DNA of 64,000 nucleotides, from NCBI RefSeq assembly GCF_004364435.1, contig NZ_SOCT01000008.1:1-64000 (forward strand), given 5' to 3'. The first letter of the stretch is position 1, and every line of letters begins with the position of its first letter. Positions 50,257 to 59,175 of this stretch are shown here, one piece after another. This DNA is from Pseudomonas sp. LP_7_YM (lineage in GTDB: Bacteria; Pseudomonadota; Gammaproteobacteria; Pseudomonadales; Pseudomonadaceae). The notes below the pieces were generated by a model, which was given only the letters and a program-made list of their open reading frames with translations, had not been told where the DNA came from and ran no database searches. The translations under genes and the position numbers were made by a program.

Positions 50257-51606
50257 ATGCACATTCATATTCTGGGTATTTGCGGCACGTTCATGGGTTC
50301 GCTGGCGGTTCTCGCCAAGGATTTGGGCCATAAAGTCACAGGCTCCGACGCCAATGTCTACCCGCCGATGAGCACGCAGCTCCAGGCGCAGGGCATCGAG
50401 TTGATGCAGGGTTACGATCCTTCGCATCTGGAACCGGCACCGGACCTGGTGGTGGTTGGCAATGCTCTGTCGCGCGGCAATCCGGCTGTCGAGTACGTCC
50501 TGAACAAAGGCTTGCCTTACGTTTCCGGTCCGCAGTGGCTGGCCGATCACGTACTGCGCGGCCGCTGGGTGCTGGCTGTGGCCGGGACGCACGGCAAGAC
50601 CACCACCAGCAGCATGCTCGCTTGGGTGCTGGAGCACGCGGGCATGGCGCCGGGCTTTCTCATCGGCGGCGTTCCGCAAAACTTCTCGGTGTCTGCGCGT
50701 CTGGGCGATACTCCGTTCTTCGTGGTTGAAGCCGACGAATATGACAGCGCCTTCTTTGACAAGCGTTCCAAGTTCGTCCACTACGGCCCGCGCACCGCGA
50801 TCCTCAACAACCTTGAATTCGACCACGCGGATATTTTCCCTGACCTGCCTGCCATCGAGCGCCAGTTCCACCATTTGGTGCGCACTATCCCAAGCGAAGG
50901 ACTGGTGATTCATCCGACCACCGAGCCGGCTCTTGAGCGGGTGATCGAAATGGGTTGCTGGACCCCGGTGCAAACCACCGGTCAGGGCGGCCAGTGGCAG
51001 GCCAGGCTGCTCAGCGAAGACGGTTCGACGTTCGAGGTGAGTTTCGAGGGCGTCGCTCAAGGCATCGTGGACTGGGGCATGACCGGTCAGCACAACGTCG
51101 CCAACGCACTGGCAACCCTGGCTGCAGCGCGGCACGTTGGCGTCGTGCCGCATCAGGGTGTCGAGGCCTTGAGCGCGTTCAAAAGCGTCAAGCGCCGGAT
51201 GGAAAAGGTCGCCGATGTGCGTGGTATCACCATTTACGATGACTTCGCCCATCACCCAACGGCCATTGCCACCACGCTCGACGGCCTGCGCAAGAAGGTC
51301 GGTGATTCGCCTGTCATCGCCATCGTCGAGCCGCGCTCCAATTCCATGAAGCTCGGCGCGCACCGCGAGGGCTTGCCGGAAAGCATCGATCAGGCCGATC
51401 AGGTGATCTGGTACGCACCGGCCAATCTGGGCTGGGACCTGGCCGCGACGGCCGCGCTGTGCACAGTACCTTCGGTGGTTTGCGATTCGCTGGAGGCCAT
51501 CATCGAACGCGTGAAAAGTCAGGCGCTGCCCGGCACTCATGTGGTGATCATGAGCAATGGCGGTTTTGGCGGTCTGCACGGCAAGCTGGCCGAGGCGCTG
51601 AAATGA
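50257..51606 (+). CDS. mpl: UDP-N-acetylmuramate:L-alanyl-gamma-D-glutamyl-meso-diaminopimelate ligase
   Basis: The protein has 449 residues from the ATG at 50257 (MHIHILGICGTFMGSLAVLA), with AAGAGG upstream. A longer frame has no good start. The Mur-ligase ATP loop is AVAGTHGKTTTSSMLAW. The Mpl marks are VVEADEYDSAFFDKRSKF, LEFDHADIFPDL, GQHNVANALATLAAARH and YDDFAHHPTAIATTL. It recycles the murein tripeptide onto UDP-MurNAc. The stop overlaps ubiX. Confidence 0.97.
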   Translation: MHIHILGICGTFMGSLAVLAKDLGHKVTGSDANVYPPMSTQLQAQGIELMQGYDPSHLEPAPDLVVVGNALSRGNPAVEYVLNKGLPYVSGPQWLADHVLRGRWVLAVAGTHGKTTTSSMLAWVLEHAGMAPGFLIGGVPQNFSVSARLGDTPFFVVEADEYDSAFFDKRSKFVHYGPRTAILNNLEFDHADIFPDLPAIERQFHHLVRTIPSEGLVIHPTTEPALERVIEMGCWTPVQTTGQGGQWQARLLSEDGSTFEVSFEGVAQGIVDWGMTGQHNVANALATLAAARHVGVVPHQGVEALSAFKSVKRRMEKVADVRGITIYDDFAHHPTAIATTLDGLRKKVGDSPVIAIVEPRSNSMKLGAHREGLPESIDQADQVIWYAPANLGWDLAATAALCTVPSVVCDSLEAIIERVKSQALPGTHVVIMSNGGFGGLHGKLAEALK

Positions 51607-52232
51607 GTGGCCCGGAACGCATTACCCTGGCGATGACCGGCGCGTCCGGCGCGCCATACGGCCTGCGCTTGCTCGACTGCCTGGTGCGGGAAGATCGTGA
51701 AGTGCACTTCCTGATTTCCAAGGCCGCGCAACTGGTCATGGCAACCGAAACCGACGTCTCGCTGCCGCCCAAGCCGCAGATGATGCAGGCGTTCCTGACC
51801 GAGTACACTGGCGCCGCAGCCGGGCAGATCAGGGTCTATGGCAAAGAGGACTGGATGTCGCCAGTGGCGTCCGGCTCGGGCTCGCCCAGTGCGATGGTCG
51901 TGGTGCCTTGCTCCACTGGCACCTTGTCGGCTATCGCGACCGGTGCCTGCAATAACCTGATCGAACGTGCCGCCGATGTGACACTCAAGGAACGCCGGCA
52001 GCTGATTCTGGTGCCTCGCGAGGCGCCGTTTTCCAGCATTCATCTGGAGAACATGCTCAAGTTGTCGAACCTGGGCGCGGTGATTCTTCCTGCATCGCCG
52101 GGTTTCTATCATCAGCCGCAGACTATCGATGACCTGATCGATTTCGTCGTCGCGCGGGTTCTCAACCTGTTGAACATTCCTCAGGACATGCTGCCGCGCT
52201 GGGGCGAGCATCATTTTGGCGCCGATGAATAA
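51603..52232 (+). CDS. ubiX: Flavin prenyltransferase UbiX
   Basis: The protein has 209 residues from the ATG at 51603 (overlapping the mpl stop as ATGA). The FMN-binding fold has LAMTGASGAPYGLRLLDCL, and VPCSTGTLSAIATGACNNLIERAADVTLKERRQLILVPREAPFSSIHLENMLKL is the family core. ASPGFYHQPQTIDDLIDFVV ends the enzyme. It makes prenylated FMN for the UbiD decarboxylase of ubiquinone synthesis. The neighbour relation with mpl is conserved in Pseudomonas. Confidence 0.97.
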   Translation: MSGPERITLAMTGASGAPYGLRLLDCLVREDREVHFLISKAAQLVMATETDVSLPPKPQMMQAFLTEYTGAAAGQIRVYGKEDWMSPVASGSGSPSAMVVVPCSTGTLSAIATGACNNLIERAADVTLKERRQLILVPREAPFSSIHLENMLKLSNLGAVILPASPGFYHQPQTIDDLIDFVVARVLNLLNIPQDMLPRWGEHHFGADE

Positions 52233-52515
52233 GAAACTGTTTGTTCTGGCACTCGGTCTGGTACTGGCGACCGGTTGTTCCACCGTGCGCACGCTGGACG
52301 CCAATCAGCCCGGCGCGCCAGTGGTGTATTCCGGCACCCGGCTGGATCTGTATGCCATAGAGGGCGGATGCTGCGAGAAGGAGCGCTTCGGTGTCGAGGC
52401 GCCGAAATACCCGATGCTGGATCTGCCGGGCAGCGCCTTGCTCGATACCGTTTTATTGCCGTTGTCGGTGTTGACGGTCCTGGGTGTGGGGTATCAGGCC
52501 ACGGGCGGGATGTAA
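52225..52515 (+). CDS. YceK/YidQ-like small lipoprotein
   Basis: The protein has 96 residues from the ATG at 52225, overlapping the ubiX end by 8 bp. The signal peptide ends in a lipobox (LGLVLATGCSTV, Cys at about residue 18). The mature part has PVVYSGTRLDLYAIEGGC and the FGVEAPKYPMLDLPGSALLDTVLLPLSV segment of the YceK/YidQ family, with a final hydrophobic stretch. Function unknown; it should be an envelope lipoprotein co-expressed with mpl-ubiX. Confidence 0.88.
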   Translation: MNKKLFVLALGLVLATGCSTVRTLDANQPGAPVVYSGTRLDLYAIEGGCCEKERFGVEAPKYPMLDLPGSALLDTVLLPLSVLTVLGVGYQATGGM

Positions 52516-52550
52516 CTCAGTTATGTGAGTAGCCGCACCTTTTAGCCTGT

Positions 52551-52633
52551 AGGAGCGAATTCATTCGCGAGGCAGCGGTACATCCAGCATGAGTACAGCG
52601 GATGTCCTGCGCCTCGTGAATGACTTCGCTCCC
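52551..52633. repeat. REP-type inverted repeat pair
   Basis: The arms AGGAGCGAATTCATTCGCGA (52551-52570, continuing GGC) and GCCTCGTGAATGACTTCGCT (52611-52630, continuing CCC) pair at most positions. This is the same REP family as at 9285. The element lies between convergent genes. Confidence 0.8.
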
Positions 52634-52682
52634 TCAGTGAAGGACACATGCGCCAGATAAATGCGCAGCGACTGAAAACCTG

Positions 52683-53324
52683 CTATTTCCCTAAGCGCCG
52701 CAGCTCATCGGACTCCACAACCCGCACCCCATTCTGTTCTTCCAGCGCCAGGCGCCAGAGCGCTCGGGCCAGTTGGCAGGCCTCAATGCCGCCGTATTTG
52801 CCGGGGATCAGTTTGGCGATGGGGCCGGCCAGCTGCTCGACCAGACGCTGATCCTGCCGCTCACCGATCAGCAGTGAAGGCCGGGCAATGGTCAGTTGCG
52901 GCCAGTCCTGCGCCTTGAGCGCTTCTTCCATTTCACCCTTGACGCGACTGTAGAAAACGCTCGACTCAGGGTCGGCGTTCACCGCACTGATCACCAGCAG
53001 ATGGCGGGCGCCCAGTTCGCACGCGCGTTGGCCGAAGGCCACGACCATGTCCATGTCCACGGCGCGAAAAGCGTCTTTGGAGCCTGCCTGTTTAATCGTG
53101 CTGCCCAGGCAGCAAAAGGCGATATCGACTCGACCCGACAGTGTGGGCAGCAGCGAAGTGAAGTCGCCCACCGGGTTTTCCAGATGAGGGTGTTCAGCCA
53201 GAGGCCTGCGGCTCGGCGCCAGGACGCGGCTGACGGTGGGTTCATTGAGCAGGCGATCGAGCAGATGCTCGCCCGTCAAACCGGTCGCACCGGCCAGCAG
53301 GATGTGTTGCGGCGTCAAGTACAT
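52683..53324 (-). CDS. NAD(P)-binding oxidoreductase (HTATIP2/YwnB-like)
   Basis: The protein has 213 residues from the ATG at 53324 (MYLTPQHILLAGATGLTGEHLL), with a GGGAGAAAG ribosome site. The longer frame is not needed. The Rossmann motif is LLAGATGLTG, and the atypical short-chain fold continues with IAFCCLGSTIKQAGSKDAFRAVD, HLLVISAVNADPES and the YSRVKGEMEEAL active-site-like YxxxK. It belongs to the NAD(P)H-binding group near HTATIP2. Substrate unknown. Confidence 0.86.
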   Translation of the reverse strand: MYLTPQHILLAGATGLTGEHLLDRLLNEPTVSRVLAPSRRPLAEHPHLENPVGDFTSLLPTLSGRVDIAFCCLGSTIKQAGSKDAFRAVDMDMVVAFGQRACELGARHLLVISAVNADPESSVFYSRVKGEMEEALKAQDWPQLTIARPSLLIGERQDQRLVEQLAGPIAKLIPGKYGGIEACQLARALWRLALEEQNGVRVVESDELRRLGK

Positions 53325-53524
53325 GATCTTTCTCCCTTGATACGCCACAAGCATAGGCGTTCTAACCCAACAGACTGCGCGCTGGGCTGGCTGGTTTCAC
53401 CAGGTCGTCAAATATTCATCCAGCAATGCCCGCCCTCATAGACATTGCCCATGGCATATGACGGTACCGCGGTGGCCGCTTTTGATTCTGGATGAAGGCC
53501 AGGCCCGCCGACATAAAGGTTTTT

Positions 53525-55252
53525 TCAGTGACTGTGGACGACTGCCTTGGCGGTCACGCCGATCGAAACGGTATTCAACGCACGCTCTGCCTGACTCTTG
53601 CGCAGTTTTTGCCAGTGCGCGATGACCCCTTTGGGCGCCCATATCTGTGGCTCGGAGGCCTCGAAGTTTTCCTCGATTTCCCGCTGGGCGACGATGGCTT
53701 TGGCGTCGTTGAACGCCTGTTGCAGGTCGTCGGTTTCCACCAGAGCCTTGTCGAACAGCGCCTCGCCAAAGTAGGTGAAATCGGCCTCTTCCGAACAACC
53801 GAACGAAACGCGGTCCTCTCGGGAGGCCGTGATCACCATGGTTTTTTCGTCCTTGATCGCCGGAATGAAACCGCCCGAATAACAAGCGGAGATCACCACG
53901 ATCTTGTCGCGGTTCTTCAGTGGCGCGAGCACACCGGCCATCTCGTTGGCGGGCAGGTCCGATAACTCCAGGCGCGGCTGATCAAGCACCAACTCATGCT
54001 CATGGGTGCCGTGGCTGGTGAGGTAGATGAAGACCAGATCTTCCGGGCCACTGCGCTGGGCCAGCGTCTGCACGGCACGGCTGATGTTCTCGCGGGTCGC
54101 CAGCGGCCTGTCGGCTATGTGGTCACGATGGTTGACCAGCGAAATCTGCCCGAACGCGCCGAACCGGGTCGCCAGCAGGTTGTTGACGTAATCGGCCTCG
54201 CGCAGAAACACGCTCTGCTTGCCGTCGCCGCCGACCACCAGGCTGTACAGCTCGACCGCCGGTGTGGAGGGCGGAACCGCGGCCAGCGCCTTGTCCAGCA
54301 GCGCACCCTGCGCGAGCAGACCGACTTCCAGCGGATCAGGCAGCAACTTGCCCTGCGCATCGCGTACGCGCTGTCCGTTGGACCAGGTCCCACTCTGCAC
54401 GCTGCCGTCGGCAGATGTCAGAACGCCCTGACCCTGATAGGTGTCATTGTCGAAGTGACCGATGTAAATGCTGTCGTCCGGGAGCTTGAGGCGACCTTCG
54501 CCGGCGAAACGCCAGTTGCGGAATTGCCCTTGATAACTGGTGCCGTCGGAGCCGATCAACTCGCCCTTGCCGGTGAATGCGCCGTCCTTGAATTGGCCGG
54601 ACCACACGTCGCCATCGGCGTTTTCGTAGCGCCCGCGACCATTGAGCTGGTTGTCGTGGAAGCCGCCTACGTATTGATCGCCATCGGCGCTGTTGAAGTT
54701 GCCGACGCCCTGCAGTTGGCCATCGACAAACTTGCCGCTGAACTGATTGCCCGCGGCATCGCTGCGCTGGCCCTCGCCGTTGGGTTTGCCGTGAGCGAAC
54801 TGGCCCTGATACTCGCTGCCGTCCTCCAGCACCAGATGGCCCAAGCCGTCGTACAGGTCGGCCTTGAACTCGCCGCGATAACTCATGCCATGCTCTTTGA
54901 GCGTGCCTTCGCCATCGCGCCGCCCCAGTTTGTAGCCGCCGACATAGCTGCCGGCGCTGGTGGTCAGCTGACCTTGGTCGTAAAACAGACCGTCCTGAAA
55001 GCCACCTTTATAGACGTCGCCGTTGCTGGCGTGCCATTCGCCCTGGCCGTTCCACTGACCGTTTCTGAATTCCCCGGCATACCAGCTGCCATTGGGGTAA
55101 TCGATGCGGCCGTTGCCTTGCAGGACGCCGTTGACCACCTCACCGCGATAGCGCCCGCCATCGGGCAGGCGTGCGTCCGGCGGCAGCAATGATTCGCCGT
55201 CACCGCATGCGGTAATCAGAAGGGTAAGGGCCAAAGGAGCAAGCGCGCGCAT
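53525..55252 (-). CDS. MORN-repeat lipoprotein with C13 (caspase-like) peptidase domain
   Basis: The protein has 575 residues. The signal peptide ends in a lipobox (TLLITACGDG, Cys at about residue 16). From about residue 33 to 300 there are about ten MORN repeats (YxGExxxGxxxGxGxxxxxDG pattern). A C-terminal peptidase domain (335-520) follows, of the caspase-legumain fold, with His414 in YLTSHGTHEHEL and Cys457 in VISACYSGGF. Together these form a legumain-type (C13) dyad. A lipid anchor plus MORN repeats suggests a membrane-bound protease facing the periplasm or outer leaflet. The substrate and function are unknown. Confidence 0.85.
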   Translation of the reverse strand: MRALAPLALTLLITACGDGESLLPPDARLPDGGRYRGEVVNGVLQGNGRIDYPNGSWYAGEFRNGQWNGQGEWHASNGDVYKGGFQDGLFYDQGQLTTSAGSYVGGYKLGRRDGEGTLKEHGMSYRGEFKADLYDGLGHLVLEDGSEYQGQFAHGKPNGEGQRSDAAGNQFSGKFVDGQLQGVGNFNSADGDQYVGGFHDNQLNGRGRYENADGDVWSGQFKDGAFTGKGELIGSDGTSYQGQFRNWRFAGEGRLKLPDDSIYIGHFDNDTYQGQGVLTSADGSVQSGTWSNGQRVRDAQGKLLPDPLEVGLLAQGALLDKALAAVPPSTPAVELYSLVVGGDGKQSVFLREADYVNNLLATRFGAFGQISLVNHRDHIADRPLATRENISRAVQTLAQRSGPEDLVFIYLTSHGTHEHELVLDQPRLELSDLPANEMAGVLAPLKNRDKIVVISACYSGGFIPAIKDEKTMVITASREDRVSFGCSEEADFTYFGEALFDKALVETDDLQQAFNDAKAIVAQREIEENFEASEPQIWAPKGVIAHWQKLRKSQAERALNTVSIGVTAKAVVHSH

Positions 55253-55390
55253 GGTAGATCCCGAAAGAGAGGTGTTTCGGCGTGATCAGATCGCGTACTT
55301 GTCGAGTCGCTCACACAGCCGCGCCGAGTATGCCGCAGCCGGGAAGCGTCATGAAACATTCTCTTTCGACTGTTTCATGTTTTACAGGGT

Positions 55391-55846
55391 TTACACGAAG
55401 AATAGAGAGAGGGGTTCGGCGATGAACGCAGGCTTGTCCTGCCCCTCGATCTCAAGCATTGCAGTGGCTTTGAGCAGCCATTGGCCGGGCTTTTTCGCGG
55501 TGACTTCGGCGAGGGTAACTTTTAGACGAACGCGCGAGTCGACTTTGACCGGCTGGATGAAACGCACACTGTCCAGCCCATAGTTGATCGCCATCTTCAT
55601 GCCTTCCGGGAGGACCATAAGCGACTCCATCAGCTTGGGGATGAGCGACAGCGAGAGAAACCCGTGGGCAATGGTGGAACCGAACGGGGTCTGCGCGGCT
55701 TTGACCGGATCGACATGGATGAACTGAAAGTCGCCCGTGGCTTCGGCGAACAGATTGATGCGCGCCTGGTCGATAAGCAGCCATTCGGAACTTCCCAGCT
55801 CCTTGCCTTCATAGTGCTTAAGCTCTGCAACGGGTACGCGGGGCAT
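55391..55846 (-). CDS. MaoC-family (R)-enoyl-CoA hydratase-like protein
   Basis: The protein has 151 residues. The hot-dog fold has the hydratase motif INLFAEATGDFQFIHVDPVKA with the Asp and His catalytic pair, FGSTIAHGFLSLSLIP after it, and GLDSVRFIQPVKVDSRVRL. This fits the MaoC-like dehydratases that link beta-oxidation to polyhydroxyalkanoate or fatty acid synthesis. There is no acyl-CoA pathway neighbour. The substrate is likely an enoyl-CoA. Confidence 0.92.
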   Translation of the reverse strand: MPRVPVAELKHYEGKELGSSEWLLIDQARINLFAEATGDFQFIHVDPVKAAQTPFGSTIAHGFLSLSLIPKLMESLMVLPEGMKMAINYGLDSVRFIQPVKVDSRVRLKVTLAEVTAKKPGQWLLKATAMLEIEGQDKPAFIAEPLSLFFV

Positions 55847-56077
55847 CGATACTCTCCTTGTGGGATCGCGTTTGTATTCAAACCTGGGCGGCTATCGGCT
55901 TTTTTATTGCATCACTGTTTGGGCATCGCATCGGCAGCCCCTGTAGAAGCGTTGCGCCAGAATGCAAAAGTCTGCATGCCTCGCAAGCGGGGTCAGCAAA
56001 CAATCGGCTTGCGAATACCCCCTCATAGGCTGGGGGCTGCGTGCTTATAATGTCGCTGCGAATTTGCTGGAGTTTTT

Positions 56078-56440
56078 ATGTTGCTAAGAGGCCTGACGTG
56101 GCTGGTGCTATTCCAGTTAGTGGGAACGGCGCTGAATCATTTATTCCTGTCGATCCTGCCCGGACCGATCATTGGTCTGGTGCTGTTGATGATTTACCTG
56201 ATGGTGCGTGGTGAAGTCAGTGAGCCCATCAGCCTGGCGGCCAGCAGTCTGCTGCGCTATCTGCCTTTGTTGCTGGTGCCGCCAGCCGTGGGTGTTATGG
56301 TCTATGCCGGTCAGATTGCCGACGATTTCTGGGCCATCGTCGGTGCACTGGTTTTGTCGCTGATGATCTCGCTCACGTTCGCCGGCTGGTTGATGCAAAA
56401 ACTCATGGACCGTCAAACCAGCCGCCGGGAGCCGTCATGA
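56078..56440 (+). CDS. lrgA: CidA/LrgA-family holin-like membrane protein
   Basis: The protein has 120 residues with four hydrophobic helices. The CidA/LrgA motif SILPGPIIGLVLLMIYLMVRG is present, followed by LRYLPLLLVPPAVGVMVY. The family forms holin-like membrane pores linked to cell lysis or to pyruvate/acetate transport. It overlaps the lrgB gene by 4 bp. A TATAAT at 56046-56051 may be its -10 box. Confidence 0.93.
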   Translation: MLLRGLTWLVLFQLVGTALNHLFLSILPGPIIGLVLLMIYLMVRGEVSEPISLAASSLLRYLPLLLVPPAVGVMVYAGQIADDFWAIVGALVLSLMISLTFAGWLMQKLMDRQTSRREPS

Positions 56441-57153
56441 GTCTGGATTGGCATGGCGCCTGGCTATCGGTCATTCATCATCCGTTGTTCGGCATCGCCA
56501 TCACGCTGGGAGCCTATCAGGTGGTTCTGGCCGGATACGAGAAAACCCGTTGGGTGTTTCTGCAGCCGGTGCTGGTCTCTATGTTGGTGGTGATTGGCGT
56601 TCTGGTGAGCTGCGGGCTGGAATACGCCGAGTACCGCAAGAGCACCGAAATTCTCAGCGTTTTGCTCGGCCCTGCGACGGTCGCGCTGGCGGTGCCGCTT
56701 TATCTGAATCTGCGGCGTATCCGGCAGCTGTTCTGGCCTGTCTTGACTACGCTGGTGGTTGGCGGCGTACTGGGGACCGCGCTTTGTGTGGGGCTGGGCT
56801 GGGTGCTGGGCGCCAATCACATGATCCTGATGACCATGGCGCCGAAGTCGGTTACCTCACCGATTGCCATGCTGGTGGCCGAGCAGATCGGCGGCGTGGC
56901 AGCCCTGGCAGCGGTTTTCGTGTTGATTACGGGGGTCATCGGCGGCATATTTGGCCCCGGTCTATTGACCTTGGCGGGTGTCCGCAGTCCGGAAGCCAGA
57001 GGCATGGCCTTGGGGCTGACGGCCCACGCGGTAGGGACGTCGGCGGCTTTGCAGGAAGGGGAGGAGTGTGGCGCCTTTGCGGCGCTTGCCATGAGTTTGA
57101 TGGGTGTTGCCACAGCGTTGTTCCTGCCGTTGGCGGTGTCGCTGGTTGCTTGA
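56437..57153 (+). CDS. lrgB: CidB/LrgB-family membrane protein
   Basis: The protein has 238 residues with about seven membrane helices. LrgB marks are FGIAITLGAYQVVLAGYEK, LGPATVALAVPLYLN, MAPKSVTSPIAMLVAEQIGG and ARGMALGLTAHAVGTSAALQEGEECGAFA. It works with LrgA encoded just upstream in the murein hydrolase-control system. The pair is translationally coupled. Confidence 0.94.
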   Translation: MSLDWHGAWLSVIHHPLFGIAITLGAYQVVLAGYEKTRWVFLQPVLVSMLVVIGVLVSCGLEYAEYRKSTEILSVLLGPATVALAVPLYLNLRRIRQLFWPVLTTLVVGGVLGTALCVGLGWVLGANHMILMTMAPKSVTSPIAMLVAEQIGGVAALAAVFVLITGVIGGIFGPGLLTLAGVRSPEARGMALGLTAHAVGTSAALQEGEECGAFAALAMSLMGVATALFLPLAVSLVA

Positions 57154-57163
57154 GGGTGTGTCT

Positions 57164-57754
57164 ATGTCGTTGCCGTTGTTTGCGCTGAACGCTGTGCTGT
57201 TCCCGGGGTGTGTGCTCGATCTGCAGATTTTCGAAGCGCGCTATCTGGACATGATTGGCCGCTGCATGAAACAGGGCCAAGGCTTTGGCGTGGTGTGCAT
57301 CACCGAAGGCGGCGAAACCGGAGATGTGCCTGAAGGTTTCTCGCAGATCGGCTGCGAAGCGCGGGTGACCGACTTTCAGCAACAGGACAACGGTCTGCTG
57401 GGCATTCGCGTGGTTGGCGGTCGGCGTTTTCGCGTGATCAGCGCTGACGCCCAGCGCGACAATCTGCTGGTCGCCGAGGTGCAGTGGCTGGAATTGCCTC
57501 AGGAGCAGCCGTTGCAGGAAGAGGACGACGATCTGGTGGCATTGCTGGCCGCGTTAGCCGAACACCCGATGGTCGCCGCCTTGAACATGGGGCTGGAGGC
57601 CGGCGGGCAGCATTCACTGGCCAATCAACTGGCGTACCTGCTGCCGTTTGCCGAAGAAGACAAGATTGAGTTGCTGGAAATCGACGATGCCGAAGAGCGG
57701 CTCGATGCGATTCAGAACCTGCTCGATGAGATGCAGGGTGATAGGCAGGCCTGA
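57164..57754 (+). CDS. LON peptidase substrate-binding domain protein
   Basis: The protein has 196 residues from the ATG at 57164 (MSLPLFALNAVLFPGCVLDL). A longer frame overlaps lrgB and is not used. It is the N-terminal domain of Lon alone: LPLFALNAVLFPGCVLDLQIFEARYLDMI, then GFGVVCITEGGE and LGIRVVGGRRFRV, with a C-terminal helical part. There are no ATPase or protease parts. Such stand-alone proteins are of unknown function. It lies 10 bp after lrgB. Confidence 0.93.
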   Translation: MSLPLFALNAVLFPGCVLDLQIFEARYLDMIGRCMKQGQGFGVVCITEGGETGDVPEGFSQIGCEARVTDFQQQDNGLLGIRVVGGRRFRVISADAQRDNLLVAEVQWLELPQEQPLQEEDDDLVALLAALAEHPMVAALNMGLEAGGQHSLANQLAYLLPFAEEDKIELLEIDDAEERLDAIQNLLDEMQGDRQA

Positions 57755-57855
57755 CCGGCTTCCTGTAACGGTCCGGCTTGCCGACGGCGGCATCCTGAAG
57801 TCGCCGCCGACTGCCCATGCCGTCACAGATGCTCGGCTGTTGCTCGTTGCAGGCA

Positions 57856-59172
57856 TTAATACTCGTATCGAATCAGCCCATGTGTCAGCGAATGAGCCGC
57901 GAACCCGACCAGTACCGCGAAGATCACCGGTAACAGCAACCACCATACGCGTAGCGGCAGGGCGGGCAGCGGCTGTTTGTTCTCCACGAACGCCAGGCTC
58001 GTGGCGCAGGCAAAAAACGCCAGCAGCATTCCGGCCAGCACGTCAGTTGGCCAATGCACGCCCAGATACACCCGTGACACACAAATCGACGCCGCAGGAA
58101 TCACGCCCAGCACCAGCCAGGTCAACCGCAAGCGAACAGGCTGCCCGCGGCCTGCGAGTACGGCAAGCGTCATGAACAGCGCAAACGATGCCGACGCATG
58201 TCCGCTGGGCATGCTGTAACTGGACAAAGGCTCGGCCAACACTTCAGGGCGGGCGCGAGCGAACGTGTGCTTCATGCATTGGTTAATGATGGCCGAGCCC
58301 AGGGTCGTCGAGCAGGCGAATACCGCGTGTCGCCACTGACGCGTGATAACCAGGACAATCAATAGCAACGCCGCGGCGCAGAATTGCGTCTTGAAGTCCC
58401 CCAGGCCCGTGACCAGCACCACGAAATTTTCAGCAGCTTCACTGCGATGCTCCTGCACCAGTGTCATCACGCCCTGATCCAGGTGCGCCAGATACGGCCA
58501 GCCGAGAAACACACCGATCAGCAGAATCAGGCAGGTCAGCGCGATCAGCCAGGTCGCGTAAGGCTTGGCGCGCACGCTGCTTTGAATCGCCACGCCCAGC
58601 AACACCGCCAGTCCCGCGCCGACCACCGCAGCCTCGGGCCAGAAGCCTTCTGGCAGGGGTAGACGAATCGCGGCTCCGGTCGCCCAGCCCGGCAGGATGT
58701 ATGCCACCGACCAGCCCGCTGCCGCAACCACGCTCACCGCAGCGAATCGGACGAGGGGCATGTCGAACATTCCGGCTACCATCGGCAGCATCGGGCGCAG
58801 TGGGCCGATGAAGCGACCGACCAGGAGACTGGCGATACCGTAACGCTGGAAGTAGGTTTCAGCCCCTGCTATCCACTCCGGGTGCTGGCGCAGCCCCGGC
58901 AGCCTGCGAATATTCTGGTGGAATCGTCGGCCCAGAAAGTAGGACACGAAGTCACCCAGTAACCCACCCAGGAAGCCCAGTAATAAGGCTTCGCCCAACG
59001 GCAGGATCCCGCTGCCCGCCAGCGCCGCGATTGCGAATAGCAAGACCGTACCGGGAACGATGATCCCGGCAATGGCCAGGCATTCGACGAATGAAACCAG
59101 AAAGACTGCCGCGCCCAGCCAGGACGGGTTGGCACTCAACCATGCGGTGATGCTGTCGAGCCATGGGCCCAT
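57856..59172 (-). CDS. DedA-PAP2 fusion membrane phosphatase
   Basis: The protein has 438 residues with about eleven membrane segments. The first 200 residues are a DedA domain (GIIVPGTVLLFAIAALAGSG, GDFVSYFLGRRFHQN, FQRYGIASLLVGRFIGPLRP). The last 230 are a PAP2 phosphatase with complete motifs: KHTFARARP, SMPSGHASAS and SRVYLGVHWPTDV. It may both move and dephosphorylate a polyprenyl or other lipid phosphate. The fusion suggests coupled flipping and dephosphorylation (inference). Confidence 0.93.
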   Translation of the reverse strand: MGPWLDSITAWLSANPSWLGAAVFLVSFVECLAIAGIIVPGTVLLFAIAALAGSGILPLGEALLLGFLGGLLGDFVSYFLGRRFHQNIRRLPGLRQHPEWIAGAETYFQRYGIASLLVGRFIGPLRPMLPMVAGMFDMPLVRFAAVSVVAAAGWSVAYILPGWATGAAIRLPLPEGFWPEAAVVGAGLAVLLGVAIQSSVRAKPYATWLIALTCLILLIGVFLGWPYLAHLDQGVMTLVQEHRSEAAENFVVLVTGLGDFKTQFCAAALLLIVLVITRQWRHAVFACSTTLGSAIINQCMKHTFARARPEVLAEPLSSYSMPSGHASASFALFMTLAVLAGRGQPVRLRLTWLVLGVIPAASICVSRVYLGVHWPTDVLAGMLLAFFACATSLAFVENKQPLPALPLRVWWLLLPVIFAVLVGFAAHSLTHGLIRYEY

Positions 59173-59175
59173 GGG

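Noticed and set aside
50191..51579. 462-aa frame on the minus strand opposite mpl
   Set aside because: Antisense to mpl, no ribosome site and no recognisable domain.
53996..55192. 398-aa frame opposite the MORN-C13 gene, rich in Ala and Val
   Set aside because: Its regularity comes from the MORN repeats on the other strand; there are no coding features of its own.
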